Source of the DNA: Schistocephalus solidus
Taxonomy: Eukaryota; Platyhelminthes; Cestoda; Diphyllobothriidea; Diphyllobothriidae
Reading direction: 5' to 3'
Assembly: GCA_017591395.1 (NCBI GenBank)
Contig: WEDG01005137.1
Span: forward strand, 1 to 64,000
Length of the DNA stretch: 64,000 nt
The position numbers and the translations under genes were made by a program. The notes below the pieces were generated by a model. That model made no database searches. It was not told where the DNA came from and saw only the letters and a program-made list of their open reading frames with translations. Below are positions 52,897 to 63,068 of the stretch, piece by piece; position 1 is the stretch's first letter; each line of letters begins with the position of its first letter.

Positions 52897-55809
52897 TCAT
52901 TTCGAGTTGTAGATCGCGCAATTATATCGATCTAACTTTCGCTTAAAAGCCTCCAGGTGTTCCAACAAGTTCCAAGTTTCGACTACTCCAGTTACACGTA
53001 CTTTTAGAGGATGATCTCTCAAGTTCATTGTTGTTGCTAACTCGAAGAAATCACCTGGGACAAGACTACAGTCCTGCACGCGTAGTATGCGGAATGTGAG
53101 AATCAGGTCTCCCCAAAGCTGTCTAGAGCGCAAGGGAAAGAGATTGAGATTCGACAACCGAGTTTCTTAAGGCTGTGAGCCATGTCCAAGGACAAGTTTG
53201 GTTGCTCGCCTTTGGACCATTTCGAGGATGTTGATGTCCTTCGCCGTCTAGGGTCTCCAAGCTTGGATAGCAAACTCCAACTGCAGCCGCACGAAGGTTC
53301 CAAAGACTTTGATGAAGCAGTCGGTATTGAAGGCTGAAAAAGCTCGTTTGACGAGGTACAGCATCGACATCGCTAACTTCGCTACCTTTGCGCAATGTAG
53401 GGGAGGGTGTATGCGAGGGCGTGATCCAGACTCCTAGGTCCTTTTGGGCATCCACTACTTTCAATGGAATGCCATTCAGACTGTAAACCATAAGGTTCGA
53501 AGGATTGCTTTTTCCTACTCGTATGACGTTGCACTTGCTCTTGTTAAACGGCAAGAGCCAGCCATTTGACCATTTCTGGAGTCGATTTAAGTTTGCCTGC
53601 AAGATCTCTTCATCAGTCGCAGTTTGAATGACGCGCCAAAGTTTAAGATCATCGGCAAGCATGGCAATATCGCAGTCCAGTTCGTTGGCTTAATCGTTGA
53701 TGTAGACAATGAACAAAATAGGGCCGAGAACAGAGCCTTGGGGAACACCACTCTCAACCTCAAACTTGGTCGACTGTTTGTCGCTGATATGGACAGTTTT
53801 TGAGCAGCCAGTTAAGAAGTTTTCTATCCATGTCAGAAGTCTACCTCTTACTCCTATGCGGTTGAGTTTCTAAAGAAGGCGGTGGTGCGGCACGCTATTA
53901 AAAGCCATTTTGAAGTCGATATAGACTGCGTGCACCGTATTTCCTCTATCGACCGCCTCAGTCCAACGTTCTAAACGGTAGAGCAAATTTGTGACGCAGG
54001 ACTTACCTCTACGGAAACCGTACTGGACCTCGGAAAGCAGATGGTTATGTTCTAGGAACTGCATTAGTTGTTGCTTAATTATTTTTTTCCATGATTTTGC
54101 AGCAAATTGAAGTAAGGCTGACCGGTCGATAATTGTTTGTAGAGACCCGGCTTCCACTCTTATAGAGCGGCGTAATCCATGTGGATTCCAATCAGTCGGT
54201 AGACGTCCGGTCTCGAAGGATGTTTTGAAAAGCGTAGAGAGTGGTTTTGCCAACTCTCTCGCGAGCTCTTTCAAGATCTTGGCAGGTACTTCATCGGGAC
54301 CCGGTGACTTAGATTCTTTTAACTCCAAAATATCCTTCTGGACAATAGTCTCGGTGAATTGAACAGTCTCGAATATTGTATCCACTTCGAAGACATCGGC
54401 AGGGTAATCGTATCTCGTTTCCTTTGTGAAAACTGACCGGAAGAATTCCGAAATATGATCAGCCTTTGCACCGTCTTCAGTAAGGTCTATACCCTTGGTG
54501 GTCCTCAGCAGTGGTATCGGATCCTTGAGGTAACCGTAAAACAGGTACGATTTCACGGTGGCCCGGTTCAGCAGGTCAACTTCGAAATTCTGTCTTGTTC
54601 TAACAATAAGGCCCTTAACTCAATTTCTCTGCATTTTGTACGCATTTAGCGGTGCAGGAGTTCCGTCCGTAAGCGATCTTTTCCACAATCTCCGCTTTTT
54701 TGTTAACTTCGGTTTTTAAAGCCTGCGTCAGCCACCGCGGTCTGTTGGTTAACCTCTTTCTCAAAATTGGACATTGATTTTCGATGAGCCTGTGCAGTAC
54801 GTCCCGGAACGTTCCCCAGTCCTCGGTTATATTTCGGAAGAATAAAGGTCCCCACTGAGTGCGCATGAGTTCGGCCTTCATTCCACCGAAATCACCTTTC
54901 CACATATTCCTTCTGACTGTTGTGGGTCTTTCTGGCATAGAAAATAGCGAGTACTCCCATCGCAGTACCACGTGGTCACTTTTACCTAGTGGCGGTAGAC
55001 ATGACACTTCGTCGATGCTGTCCTGCGACGTCGTGAGAACTAGGTCCAGGCAATTGGCCTGTTGTCCTTCGCACACCCGTGTTGGAAATTGACATGCTGT
55101 GTGAGAAGTAGCTTATGCGTCGTGCTCAGAAGGCAACCGTCAAAGGCTAGATCAGAGCTATGTGCGCAGGCCGAGCTCCAGTCGATGTAAGGCGCATTAA
55201 AGTCACCCATGATCAGGATATCCGACCGTGTAGCGATATTTTCAAGCTCATCTAGCAGAAAAGCATCGGCTACGTGTCTCTTCTCGGTGGACGGTAGACT
55301 GTCAGGGCAGCTAGACTTGACGAACCTGGCACTTTTATGGATAGCCATATCGCCTCGGAAGTAGACGACAGTTTATCCGTTTTGTCTAAAACTGTCAGTT
55401 CATTTTTCACATATGTGAGTACGCCTCCCCCTTGACGCCTTTTCCTGTCTTTTCTAAACAGTTGGTAGCCAGTCAAAGTTACCTCCCGGTCGTCCACGTG
55501 TTGGGAAAACCAGGTTTTTGTTAGGGAAATTATATCAGGAGATAGTTCACAGATATGAATCTTAAGCTCGTCGAGCTTCGATAACATACTTTGTGCATTA
55601 GTGTACATGAATGTTAATTTTCGGTTTGCCGGGGGAATGCTATCTGTCGGACGCGAGCCCCCGTTCACTGGGCCGACATCGTGGTAATCCGGAACGGGCC
55701 TCTCCAGGGGGAGAACAATGGATGATGAATCACTTGGTTGTTGTAAATAACCAAATTTTGTTTCCCTTCGCTGAGCCGCTGTCTCAGTTCGGTGACAAGT
55801 TGATGACAT
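52897..55809 (-). pseudogene. ORF2 (endonuclease and reverse transcriptase) of CR1-like LINE
   Basis: In order: LTFMYTNAQSMLSKLDELKI, DIISLTKTWFSQ (usual TETW; catalytic Glu is Lys), GGGVLTYVKNELTVL, MGDFNAPYIDWSSACA and LGKSDHVVLRWEYSL (endonuclease, 55,650-54,960). Then a basic linker and the RT: SKSPGPDEVPAKILKELA, LLSEVQYGFRRGKSCVTNLL, VYIDFKMAFNSVPHHRLL (motif A), SGVPQGSVLGPILFIVYIN (near 53,760-53,700, then a TAA), MLADDLKLWRVIQTATDEEI (motif C, Asp pair intact), DAQKDLGVWI and the C-terminal NLFPLRSRQLWGDLILTFRI. About five frame changes and at least one stop separate the blocks. The enzyme would nick target DNA and reverse-transcribe the LINE RNA. Confidence 0.92.
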
Positions 55810-56772
55810 TTTTTCCGTTTCGCAGGTGAGAAGTCATTTTGAAAAAAACTCCAGCGTTTGAGGTTTTTAACTTAAAGCGCCTAGACAGAATGAGCCTGGC
55901 TTCCTGGCTACTGGTCAAGATAACTTTTAGAGGCATAGAACGTGTTGATTCAGAGTGGCTTTCGGGCCGTTTTCCAAGGCGGAAGGCTTTTTCCAGTTCA
56001 ATCGACGTATTGGGTTCCAGCATATAGTTCAAAAGTTCATGAAAGTGGTTCATCTCTTCGGAATATCAGTCTACGGGAGTTGTAGCTATTGATTCAGGTA
56101 GTCACTGTATTGTGAAGCATTTTTTCCTGTCGGTGGCATTTTTCGTACCTATGGCGCTTTCGTCCACTATCTGGTGGGAAGGTTCCACGTTGCGCACTGG
56201 TGATGATGGAGCGGATGCTGCTTGGCTATATGTGGGTTTTGTTCCGTTTTTTTTGATTTTGGTGAATTCCTCGGCTTTGACGATTTTGAATCGCAGGTGA
56301 CCGTTCCAGTTGGGAAATCGATACCACTGCTTGTGCTTGGTGTGTGAATCGAAGTATTTCCTGCCGTGGACGAGGCAATGGTCGAAGCCCCTTGGTCGAG
56401 TTTTTTTTAGGCATCTCTAGAAGTTGGTTGTCCATTAACGTTTTCCTTCTTGGTGTCAGATTTGCGCTTTGGAAGGCTTTTTTTTTTTTTAGGCGGGCTG
56501 TTTTTTTCCTACGCCATTGCTAATTGTTTTTCGGTGGTTGTAGCAGCTGCTGAAGTTGTTAAGATGTCCTTTGATCGAGTATCAATATTTTTTCTCCTAG
56601 TAAGTCGCTCTGTGGACTCCTGTGTGACATCTACTGCATTACAGGAGACTTTTAACGCAGCTTTTATTTGTCGTATCTTATCCTCGAGCTGGTTTAGCTT
56701 CATGGACAGTTTCTCACAGCCACCTCATATGGCAGTGCTGTCAGTAGCGGGCTCAATCCCAGTTTGCGGCAT
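55784..56772 (-). pseudogene. ORF1 remnants of CR1-like LINE
   Basis: The frame 56,772-56,509 begins MPQTGIEPATDSTAI, has a TGA, then KLSMKLNQLEDKIRQIKAAL (a heptad-like coiled coil typical of LINE ORF1 proteins). The frame 56,435-56,226 is basic and Gln/Arg-rich. The frame 56,053-55,784 reads ELEKAFRLGKRPESHSES, then MPLKVILTSSQEARLILSR and GVFFKMTSHLRNGKNVI. This resembles the RNA-binding ORF1 C-terminal domain with its RLGKxxxxRPLKVxL pattern. ORF1 proteins coat the element RNA. Frame changes break it. Confidence 0.65.
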
Positions 56773-56811
56773 GACTTTTTGAATTCTTGTGTGGTGAGTT
56801 ACGAACTAACG

Positions 56812-56845
56812 AGTGGTTAGGTTTAGGTTTAGGTTACACTACCAG
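56812..56845 (+). repeat. short TTTAGG run
   Basis: GGTTAGGTTTAGGTTTAGGT at the 5' border of the CR1-like LINE: three to four telomere-like units. Confidence 0.7.
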
Positions 56846-57041
56846 CGGTTTTACACGAACAGTATATAATTATCCACTCCGCCTTTTTTTGCAAATTAAT
56901 GAAAGCCCTCGGAACGGTCTTAACTACGTCTGCTAGTGAAAGTTGTTGAAAATATTTGTTATAACGAGTTACTCGATATAAATTTCACAATCAGTTAAAC
57001 AGAATATGGATAATGAACGACAGCCTTATTTTGTAGATACT

Positions 57042-57268
57042 CCTCAGAAACCCTGACGAGCAGTTAGAGACTGGATTGGACTGGTAGGCTTAGGCCAAGC
57101 CAAGATTTCCGGCAGGTTGCTCGATATGGAGAACTGTCCTGGTCGAACAAAAGGCCTCAGAAACCCTGAAGGGCCGTTAGACACTGGATTGAACTGGTAG
57201 GCTGTGAAGGCCAAGCCAAGATTTCCGGCACGGTGCTCGATTTGGAGAACTGTTCTGGTCAAACAATG
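57042..57268. repeat. two-copy 113-bp tandem repeat
   Basis: Both copies start CCTCAGAAACCCTGA (57,042 and 57,155) and contain AGACTGGATTGGACTGGTAG-like, GGCCAAGCCAAGATTTCCGG and a GGAGAACTGT block with few differences. It may be a fragment of a larger satellite array. Confidence 0.9.
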
Positions 57269-57404
57269 AGGGTATCGAAGGCAACTGGGCGGAGGATTCA
57301 ATTAATTGATTCAATAATTTTACTCAATTAATGTCTGTTGACTGTTTGATTCAGTGCAATGACTCGATTGAAATCGGTCTTCTTGCTGCTCTCGTTAACT
57401 GTAG

Positions 57405-57600
57405 GGTTTATATTTATCGTAGGGTTAGGGTTAAGATTAAGGTTACAGTTTAGTTTTATGTTAAGGTTAGTGTGGGCGTAGACACTGTAATATTTAACTT
57501 TCTTGAAATTTATCGCAAGATGATTTATGTTAGTTGGGCGGGGCGTTTATATTCTCTTGTCCTGTTTAGGCGGCCATACATGTCATCCTTACCCAAAATT
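57405..57600. repeat. short TTAGGG array plus dispersed block
   Basis: 57,417-57,470 has TAGGGTTAGGGTTAAGATTA AGG-like units on the plus strand. About 90 bp later comes the reverse complement of the block seen at 39,564 (TGTCCTGTTTAGGCGGCCAT ACATGTCATCCTTACCC, 57,560-57,597). Here block and array are in opposite relative orientation to the 39-kb and 48-kb cases. Confidence 0.75.
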
Positions 57601-59304
57601 TCAATAAAAATCGAATAAAGCATAAGCACAAATAAAGTATGAAAGATTCTGAAAAAATTCAACCATCACATTTTTGCGGATTCTTCAATGCATACATCTC
57701 CAGAAATACTTTCATCAATAGTCTCAGATGACACCAGTACTGAGTATTTAAGGAGCCGCGAGAGACCCTCGAAGAGGTGACGCCCATCTTTGGCAGGGTC
57801 TTGAGGCGTTGAGAAGCCTGGGTGAGATAACTGTACCCATACTCCCTTACGATGCCATTAAGTGCGAAGAGTGAGCAGCAGGCCACTATGAGAGAGTTAT
57901 TGTTGCAACAAATAAGGACCAGTTTTTGGGACATTCCTCCAGCTATGAATATCTATATAATGTATTTTTATGGGTGCTCTTACTTCCAAAATCTTTTCCC
58001 TGAGTAACTGTAATCGAAATCAATTTTAAGTGAATTTCATTCGTTTTTTTATCTAGTTTTCGTTATTTACTATCGGAATTTGTTCGTTGGATGCTGTGGT
58101 CAGCAATATTTCATATCTTTATTAGTTTAATATATGCATTAACTATTCAATTCCTCGAATTTACTATAAGAGTTCGTTATTTAAGCCATACACAATATCT
58201 CATATTTGCTTTCGTAAATGAGCATTTTTTTCCGAATGCAAGCATAAAAAACTGTTTAAATCCGAGGGACTATGCCTTACAGTTCAAGGCCTTGCGTTTA
58301 AAACTGTTTGTATATATTCATTTTATTTATTTGGTTTTTGCTGTGTGTTGTGGGGGAGAGCTGGACTGCGACATACCACCTTATGGGATATTTATTCTAG
58401 TCCTTCAGGGAAAATTCTGATAATGTCGGTTTTTGGGAACTGATGACTAAAGTCCGACTCGGCATCGTCTATCGCCGAACTTCGTGCGTTCAGTTGAGTG
58501 TATGCTTCAACATCCTCGATAATTCGTTAATTTACGTGTTTTATAGGTCGTCAGTTCAGCGTTATGGCTACCAGCAGCGCATTTTGGGTAGGGCATAAAC
58601 TTTTTCATTTGAAATTGTGTCATTCTACCTGAAATTGTACGCGAGAGTGCTAGCAAATCAACTTCGCCAAAAGAATTCCCTGAACTAATTTAATGGTGAT
58701 AGTTTTGGTAGAGCAGATGCAGGGTATATGATGACTGCTGTTTTCGAGAATGTAGGGAAAGAGACAAGACCACGTGAATTGAACAGGCGTTCATGCACTG
58801 GAACCTGGGTACATCTACGAACCATGCTAAAGAGTAATTTAAAGTAGTGCTAGACTCGCATGTGTCAGGGTGTGACGAATGTAGCCAGTAGGAAGGGCTG
58901 ATGTTATAAACTGGTGAGACTTGAAGTCAAAAGCTGTTCAAAAACCGAGATGTAGACCGTCAGCATCCAGAACGAATTTGGCAGGGCCGGTACTCTTGTG
59001 ATGCTGAGTCTGATGACGTTCAGGGTTGCATGGGATGACGACGTCATGTGGCGAATAATCGGTGACGAATGGTCCTGCAGTCTCTTTTTGTGGTTATCTT
59101 ATTGTGTGCTTATTATGATGATTTGAGTAGTCATGACTATGCTGGCTTGCATTCTCTTGGGCAGTTATGGACTGGGTTTTGGGGGTCCGTGTGAGAAGTT
59201 TAAAAGTAAGTAATGTTAGAGAAAGAGGTATAATGTTGGGTTTAGGGGTGTTGGACTAAAGATTTCGGTCTATGATTGGGACCAGGGAACCGGGGTTGTG
59301 CTTA
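57601..59304. other. no supported gene
   Basis: AT-rich to 58,450, then of mixed composition. Open frames 57,659-57,934 (minus) and 58,091-58,420 (plus) show no family motif. Confidence 0.5.
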
Positions 59305-59400
59305 GTGCTAACACAAACTGCTAATCCCAACTAACGAATCCTAACTACTAGCCCTAACTACTAACTTCAACTATTAATCCTAACTACTCACTATATAAAC
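59305..59400 (+). repeat. degenerate CTAACTA/CCCTAA array, left of Gypsy element
   Basis: Repeats of CTAACTACTAACC-like units (AATCCTAACTACTAGCCCTA ACTACTAAC). A similar array lies right of the element at 62,755-62,835. Confidence 0.8.
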
Positions 59401-59439
59401 TTGTAGTGTAGACGAGGGTCGAAACTGCTAAGAACTGAG

Positions 59440-59895
59440 GTGTACAAAATAAATTAACGCTAAGTGGATAATTGTGTCTAAACTGCAAACGACAAAAGGA
59501 CGGCAAAAATGTCAGAGGATTGTTAGAATGCAGACTCACGAAAAACGCAGCTTCTAGATAGCGAGTGTTGTTGAGGATTGTAACGAACTCTGAGCTAGAT
59601 CCATAAAGCTATGCATCAAGGATGAAGAGCAGAGTCAGGAGTTCAATTGAGACGGCGATCAGTAGAATGCAATCGAGAAATGAAGATCAATCGTTGCAAT
59701 TGACTGCAAGTAATTGAGAGAGATCAGTACAATCAAGATTGCAGTGGTGACATGCAGCAGCGAAAACAGAAGACGTCCAACATGCCGGTTGAAGCTGGCT
59801 GTTGTGTTTTTATTTAGCACATTAAAACAAGGGATCATAAAGATTCAGGTGAACAAGAAAGATACAAAGATGTAAATTGTACAAATACCTACACA
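59440..59895 (-). repeat. putative 3' LTR of the Gypsy element
   Basis: It begins with TG directly after the polypurine tract and contains AATAAA on the minus strand (59,814-59,809) about 80 bp in. The far end is uncertain because the partner LTR is missing; the coordinates given are a guess. Confidence 0.55.
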
Positions 59896-59926
59896 ACTAC
59901 CCCCACCAGAGCGTTTGTTGTACAAA

Positions 59927-62740
59927 CTAAACGCTCGAAGGATAATGGATATGTCTACCAGAACGAGAGGAAGTGCGTTGTGGTGAAGAAGGAGTAGCAA
60001 AACGTGTGGGTGGGGTTGTCGAGTGTGAAGGTTGAATGGAAGGGACTGACATAGGTGGAATGGGTGGTGATGGTGAGGAGGAATTGGATGGAGCAACGGG
60101 CAGTGGGATGCACTCAAGATAAGCTGGCTTGAGTCTGTCGATGGAGACTGTGTCAGTCTTGTCAGCCTTCTGTATGACGTAATACTTGTCCATCCGTTGA
60201 AGCACTTTGTATGGGCCATCATAAGGGAAACAAAAAGGCTTGCTAACTGCGTCGTGCCGGACGAAGACGAATGGAGCAGATTTAAGGTCGTCTTGCACAA
60301 AAACGCGTTTGGAGGTCAGGTGAGTGGGAGTTGGACGCAGTTGAGCCATTCGCTGTTTCAATTGTTTAACGAAAGCATTCGACAAGCTAGTGTCCACGGT
60401 GGAAGACTGCACAAATTGCCGGGCAGGCGGAGAGGTGTACCGTATACAAGTTCTGCTGTAGTACATTGAATGTCCTCCTTGACAGCTGATCGAATACCCA
60501 AAAGGACGAGGGGTAGGTTGTCACTCCACGCAGTTGTGTCAGAGTGAGACATAAGTGCTGTCTTCAGTTGACGATGCAGACGCTCCACGAGGCCGTTAGA
60601 AGCAGGGTGATATGCCGTTGTCGTGATGTGCGCACACCCGAGCAGTTTAGTGAACTCGCGGAAGAGACGAGATTGAAACTGGCTTCCGCGGTCAGTGGTA
60701 ATGGTGGCTGGCACACCAAAATTGGCAATCCAGTGATGTGGGAAGACCATGGCAATATTTTCTGCCGAGGTATCCGATATCGGAATTGCAATTGGCCATC
60801 GTGTGAAACGGTCGACTGCTGTGAAAATATGTGTGTACCCTCGTGAAGGTGGTAACGGCCCAACTAAGTCTAAATGGACATGATGGAATCGAACGTCCGG
60901 AACAGCAAATGTGCTTAGTGGGGAAAAGGTATGGCGATGCACTTTGTTTTTCGGGCAAGTTAAACATTGCCTAGTCCAAAGGGCAATGTCAGAGTTCATC
61001 TTCGGCCAGACAAAGCAAGCAGCAATTAGTTTGCGACCGGCGCGGATGCCAGGATGCAACAGAAAGTGAAAATGGTCAAACACTATCTTACGGTAGGATA
61101 GTGGAACAACAGGTCTGGGAGTGCCTGTGGACCAGTCGCATAAAACCGTACCTGGTGATGCTGGAAGTGGTGCATCTCGAAGCTGCAGAGTACTAGATTT
61201 ACGCAGATCAGCAATGGACTCGTCTTCTAGTTGGAGGTCTGCAAGCTTCACCAGGTCGAATTTGGATGACAAGGTGTTGATTTCCGGTCTCAATAATGCA
61301 TCAGCAACGACATTTCGCTGCCTCGGACATAGCGGATATCAGAAGTAAACTGCGAGATATGGTCAAGGTGACGCACTTCTCTGGGCGAGTACCTATCTGG
61401 TTTGGCCTTGAGGGCATAAGTAAGAGGTTTGTGGTCGGTATGAACCCGAAAATCTCTTCCCTCTAATAGGTGGCGAAAAATGACGAATAGCCAGGTATAT
61501 AGCCAGGAGCTCGCGAGAGAAAGTACTGTAGTGAGTCTGCGCCGGTTGTAGCTTCTGTGAAAAGAAAGCCAATGGCTGCAACTGGTTATTCACCTGTTGA
61601 TGTAAGACTGCGCCGACAGCACTGTTGGAAGCGTCAGTGGTCAAAATCAACTGCGTAGAAGCGTCAGAGTTGAGGTGGTGCAGCATGGTCGCATCAGCGA
61701 GGGCATTCTTGGCTGCCTCAAAAACTGAGTGAGCTACCGGTAAAAGTTCAATCGGCTTGGCTTTCGACTTCAAAAGATCAGTCAATGGAGCCAGTATTGC
61801 CACACAGTTGGGAATGAAACGTCGGTAATAATTGATAAGTCCAATGAAACGTCGCAGTTGTGTGAGGGTCTTCGGAGACGGAAAAGATAAAACGCTTTGC
61901 ACCTTCTCTGAAAGTTGTGTGATTCCATGCTGATCGACGTGATGACCAAGGAAATCAAGAGAAGGAACGCCAAAAAGACATTTGTCGACATTTAATTGCA
62001 AACCATGTTGCTGGAAACGATCGAACACTTGACGCAAGTATGATGCATGTTCCGCTGGCGAAGAACTTGCGACGAGTATGTCATCAATATAGACAAAGGT
62101 AAACGAAAGACCGTGCAAGACCTCATCAATAACCGCTTGAAGGATTGGGGGGCATTACGCAAACCAAAAGGCATGCGGAGAAATTCGAACAAGCCAAAAG
62201 GCGTTGTGATGGCGGTCTTGGGGATGTCTTCCTCAGTGACCGGTATTTGATGATATGCTCTCACAAGGTCGATCTTGGAGAAAATAGTCTTTCCAGCCAA
62301 CATGTGAGAAAAATCGTGAATATGAGGAATGGGTTACCGATCGGGGACAGTTGCTCTGTTCAAAGCACGATAATCCCCACATGGTCTCCAAACATCGGCT
62401 GATTTATTGCGGACCATGTGCAGAGGAGAGGCCCATGGGCTGGAAGAAGGGCGAATAATCCCCAAATTTAGCATGTGTTCGAACTAACTTCTAGCGACCC
62501 GCAACTTTTCTGGATGAAGCCTACGTGGGTGGGCATGAATGGGTTGTCCTGTGGTAACTATGTGATGCTTAACTGTGTGCTGAACTTCTTCGGTAAACTG
62601 ACAAGGTTTAGTGAGGGACGGATAGTCCTTCAAAATGTCAGCAAATGGCGAACTTGGAATAGTCAAGTGTATGCTAACCGAAGGTTCAGAGGTGACCGTA
62701 CCGACGGTGAAAAGTCTGGTTGTAGTATCAATGATCACTG
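59927..62740 (-). pseudogene. Gypsy pol: reverse transcriptase, RNase H, integrase
   Basis: RT from 62,738 (FADILKDYPSLTKPC, HIVTTGQPIHAHPRRL), then [20 protein letters not shown] and [19 protein letters not shown] (62,303-62,100), [19 protein letters not shown] (catalytic YIDD, near 62,085) and FLGHHVDQHGITQLSEKV. RNase H has LTTDASNSAVGAVLHQ and FSRELLAIYLAIRHF (near 61,500). Integrase 61,293-60,358 has a zinc-binding HHCC set (H76, H80, C110, C113) and the catalytic triad D142 (HLDLVGP), D201 (TDRGSQF), E237 (ASNGLVERL). The C-terminal part (60,466-59,927) has PYKVLQRMDKYYVIQ and a Pro/Ser-rich tail. Frame changes lie near 62,450-62,310, 62,110, 61,490, 61,310 and 60,440. Catalytic residues survive; the frameshifts make it a pseudogene. 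Confidence 0.93.
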
Positions 62741-62754
62741 ATCACTGATCTCTA

Positions 62755-62835
62755 ACTAATAACTCCAAGTATAAACCCTAATTATGGACCCAAACTTTTT
62801 ATCCTAACAAATAACCCCAACACCTTACCCTACTT
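62755..62835 (+). repeat. degenerate CTAACTA/CCCTAA array, right of Gypsy element
   Basis: Units such as CTAACTAATAACTCCAAGT, AACCCTAATTATGGACCC and CCTAACAAATAACCCCAACA. It is preceded by GATCACTGATCACTGATC (62,734-62,751), a short tandem of ATCACTG at the truncation point of the Gypsy element. Confidence 0.7.
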
Positions 62836-63068
62836 ACCAGGTCTAATTACTTACTCAGAGAAAATCATCTCTGCGGAATCTGCATCCCGAAGTGTATTTT
62901 CAGCTGGAGTACGAGCCGAGGGAGCGAATGAAAATGATATATTTGGTAACAGAACTGGAAAAACGAAACATCAACGGAGAAACACGCCTCAAAATAAGAG
63001 ACGGACAAATATTTCAAGTCCAACGAACATTGCTTTGGCCGAAGACAGTTATTCTGACAACCTTATCA

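Larger units (their letters stand above)
52885..56830 (-). mobile_element. CR1-like LINE, near full length with ORF1 and ORF2
   Basis: Minus strand: 5' end near 56,830, ORF1 remnants (56,772-55,790), endonuclease (55,809-54,950), RT and C-terminal domain (54,950-52,897), 3' end near 52,885. It differs from the CR1-like family at 15 and 63 kb but has the same domain order. It is placed head-on against PLE family A. Confidence 0.9.
59400..62745 (-). mobile_element. Ty3/Gypsy LTR retrotransposon, 5'-truncated (CsRn1-like)
   Basis: Minus strand: end of protease/start of RT at about 62,740, RT, RNase H, integrase, a polypurine tract GGTGGGGGTAG and one LTR starting TGTGTAGG at 59,895. Gag, most of protease and the 5' LTR are absent. 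The integrase and RT sequences look like the CsRn1 group known from trematodes; that placement is from memory of family features and not verified. Confidence 0.88.

Noticed and set aside
58091..58420. 109-codon hydrophobic plus-strand frame
   Set aside because: AT-rich, Phe/Ile/Leu-biased as expected from base composition, no conserved motif.
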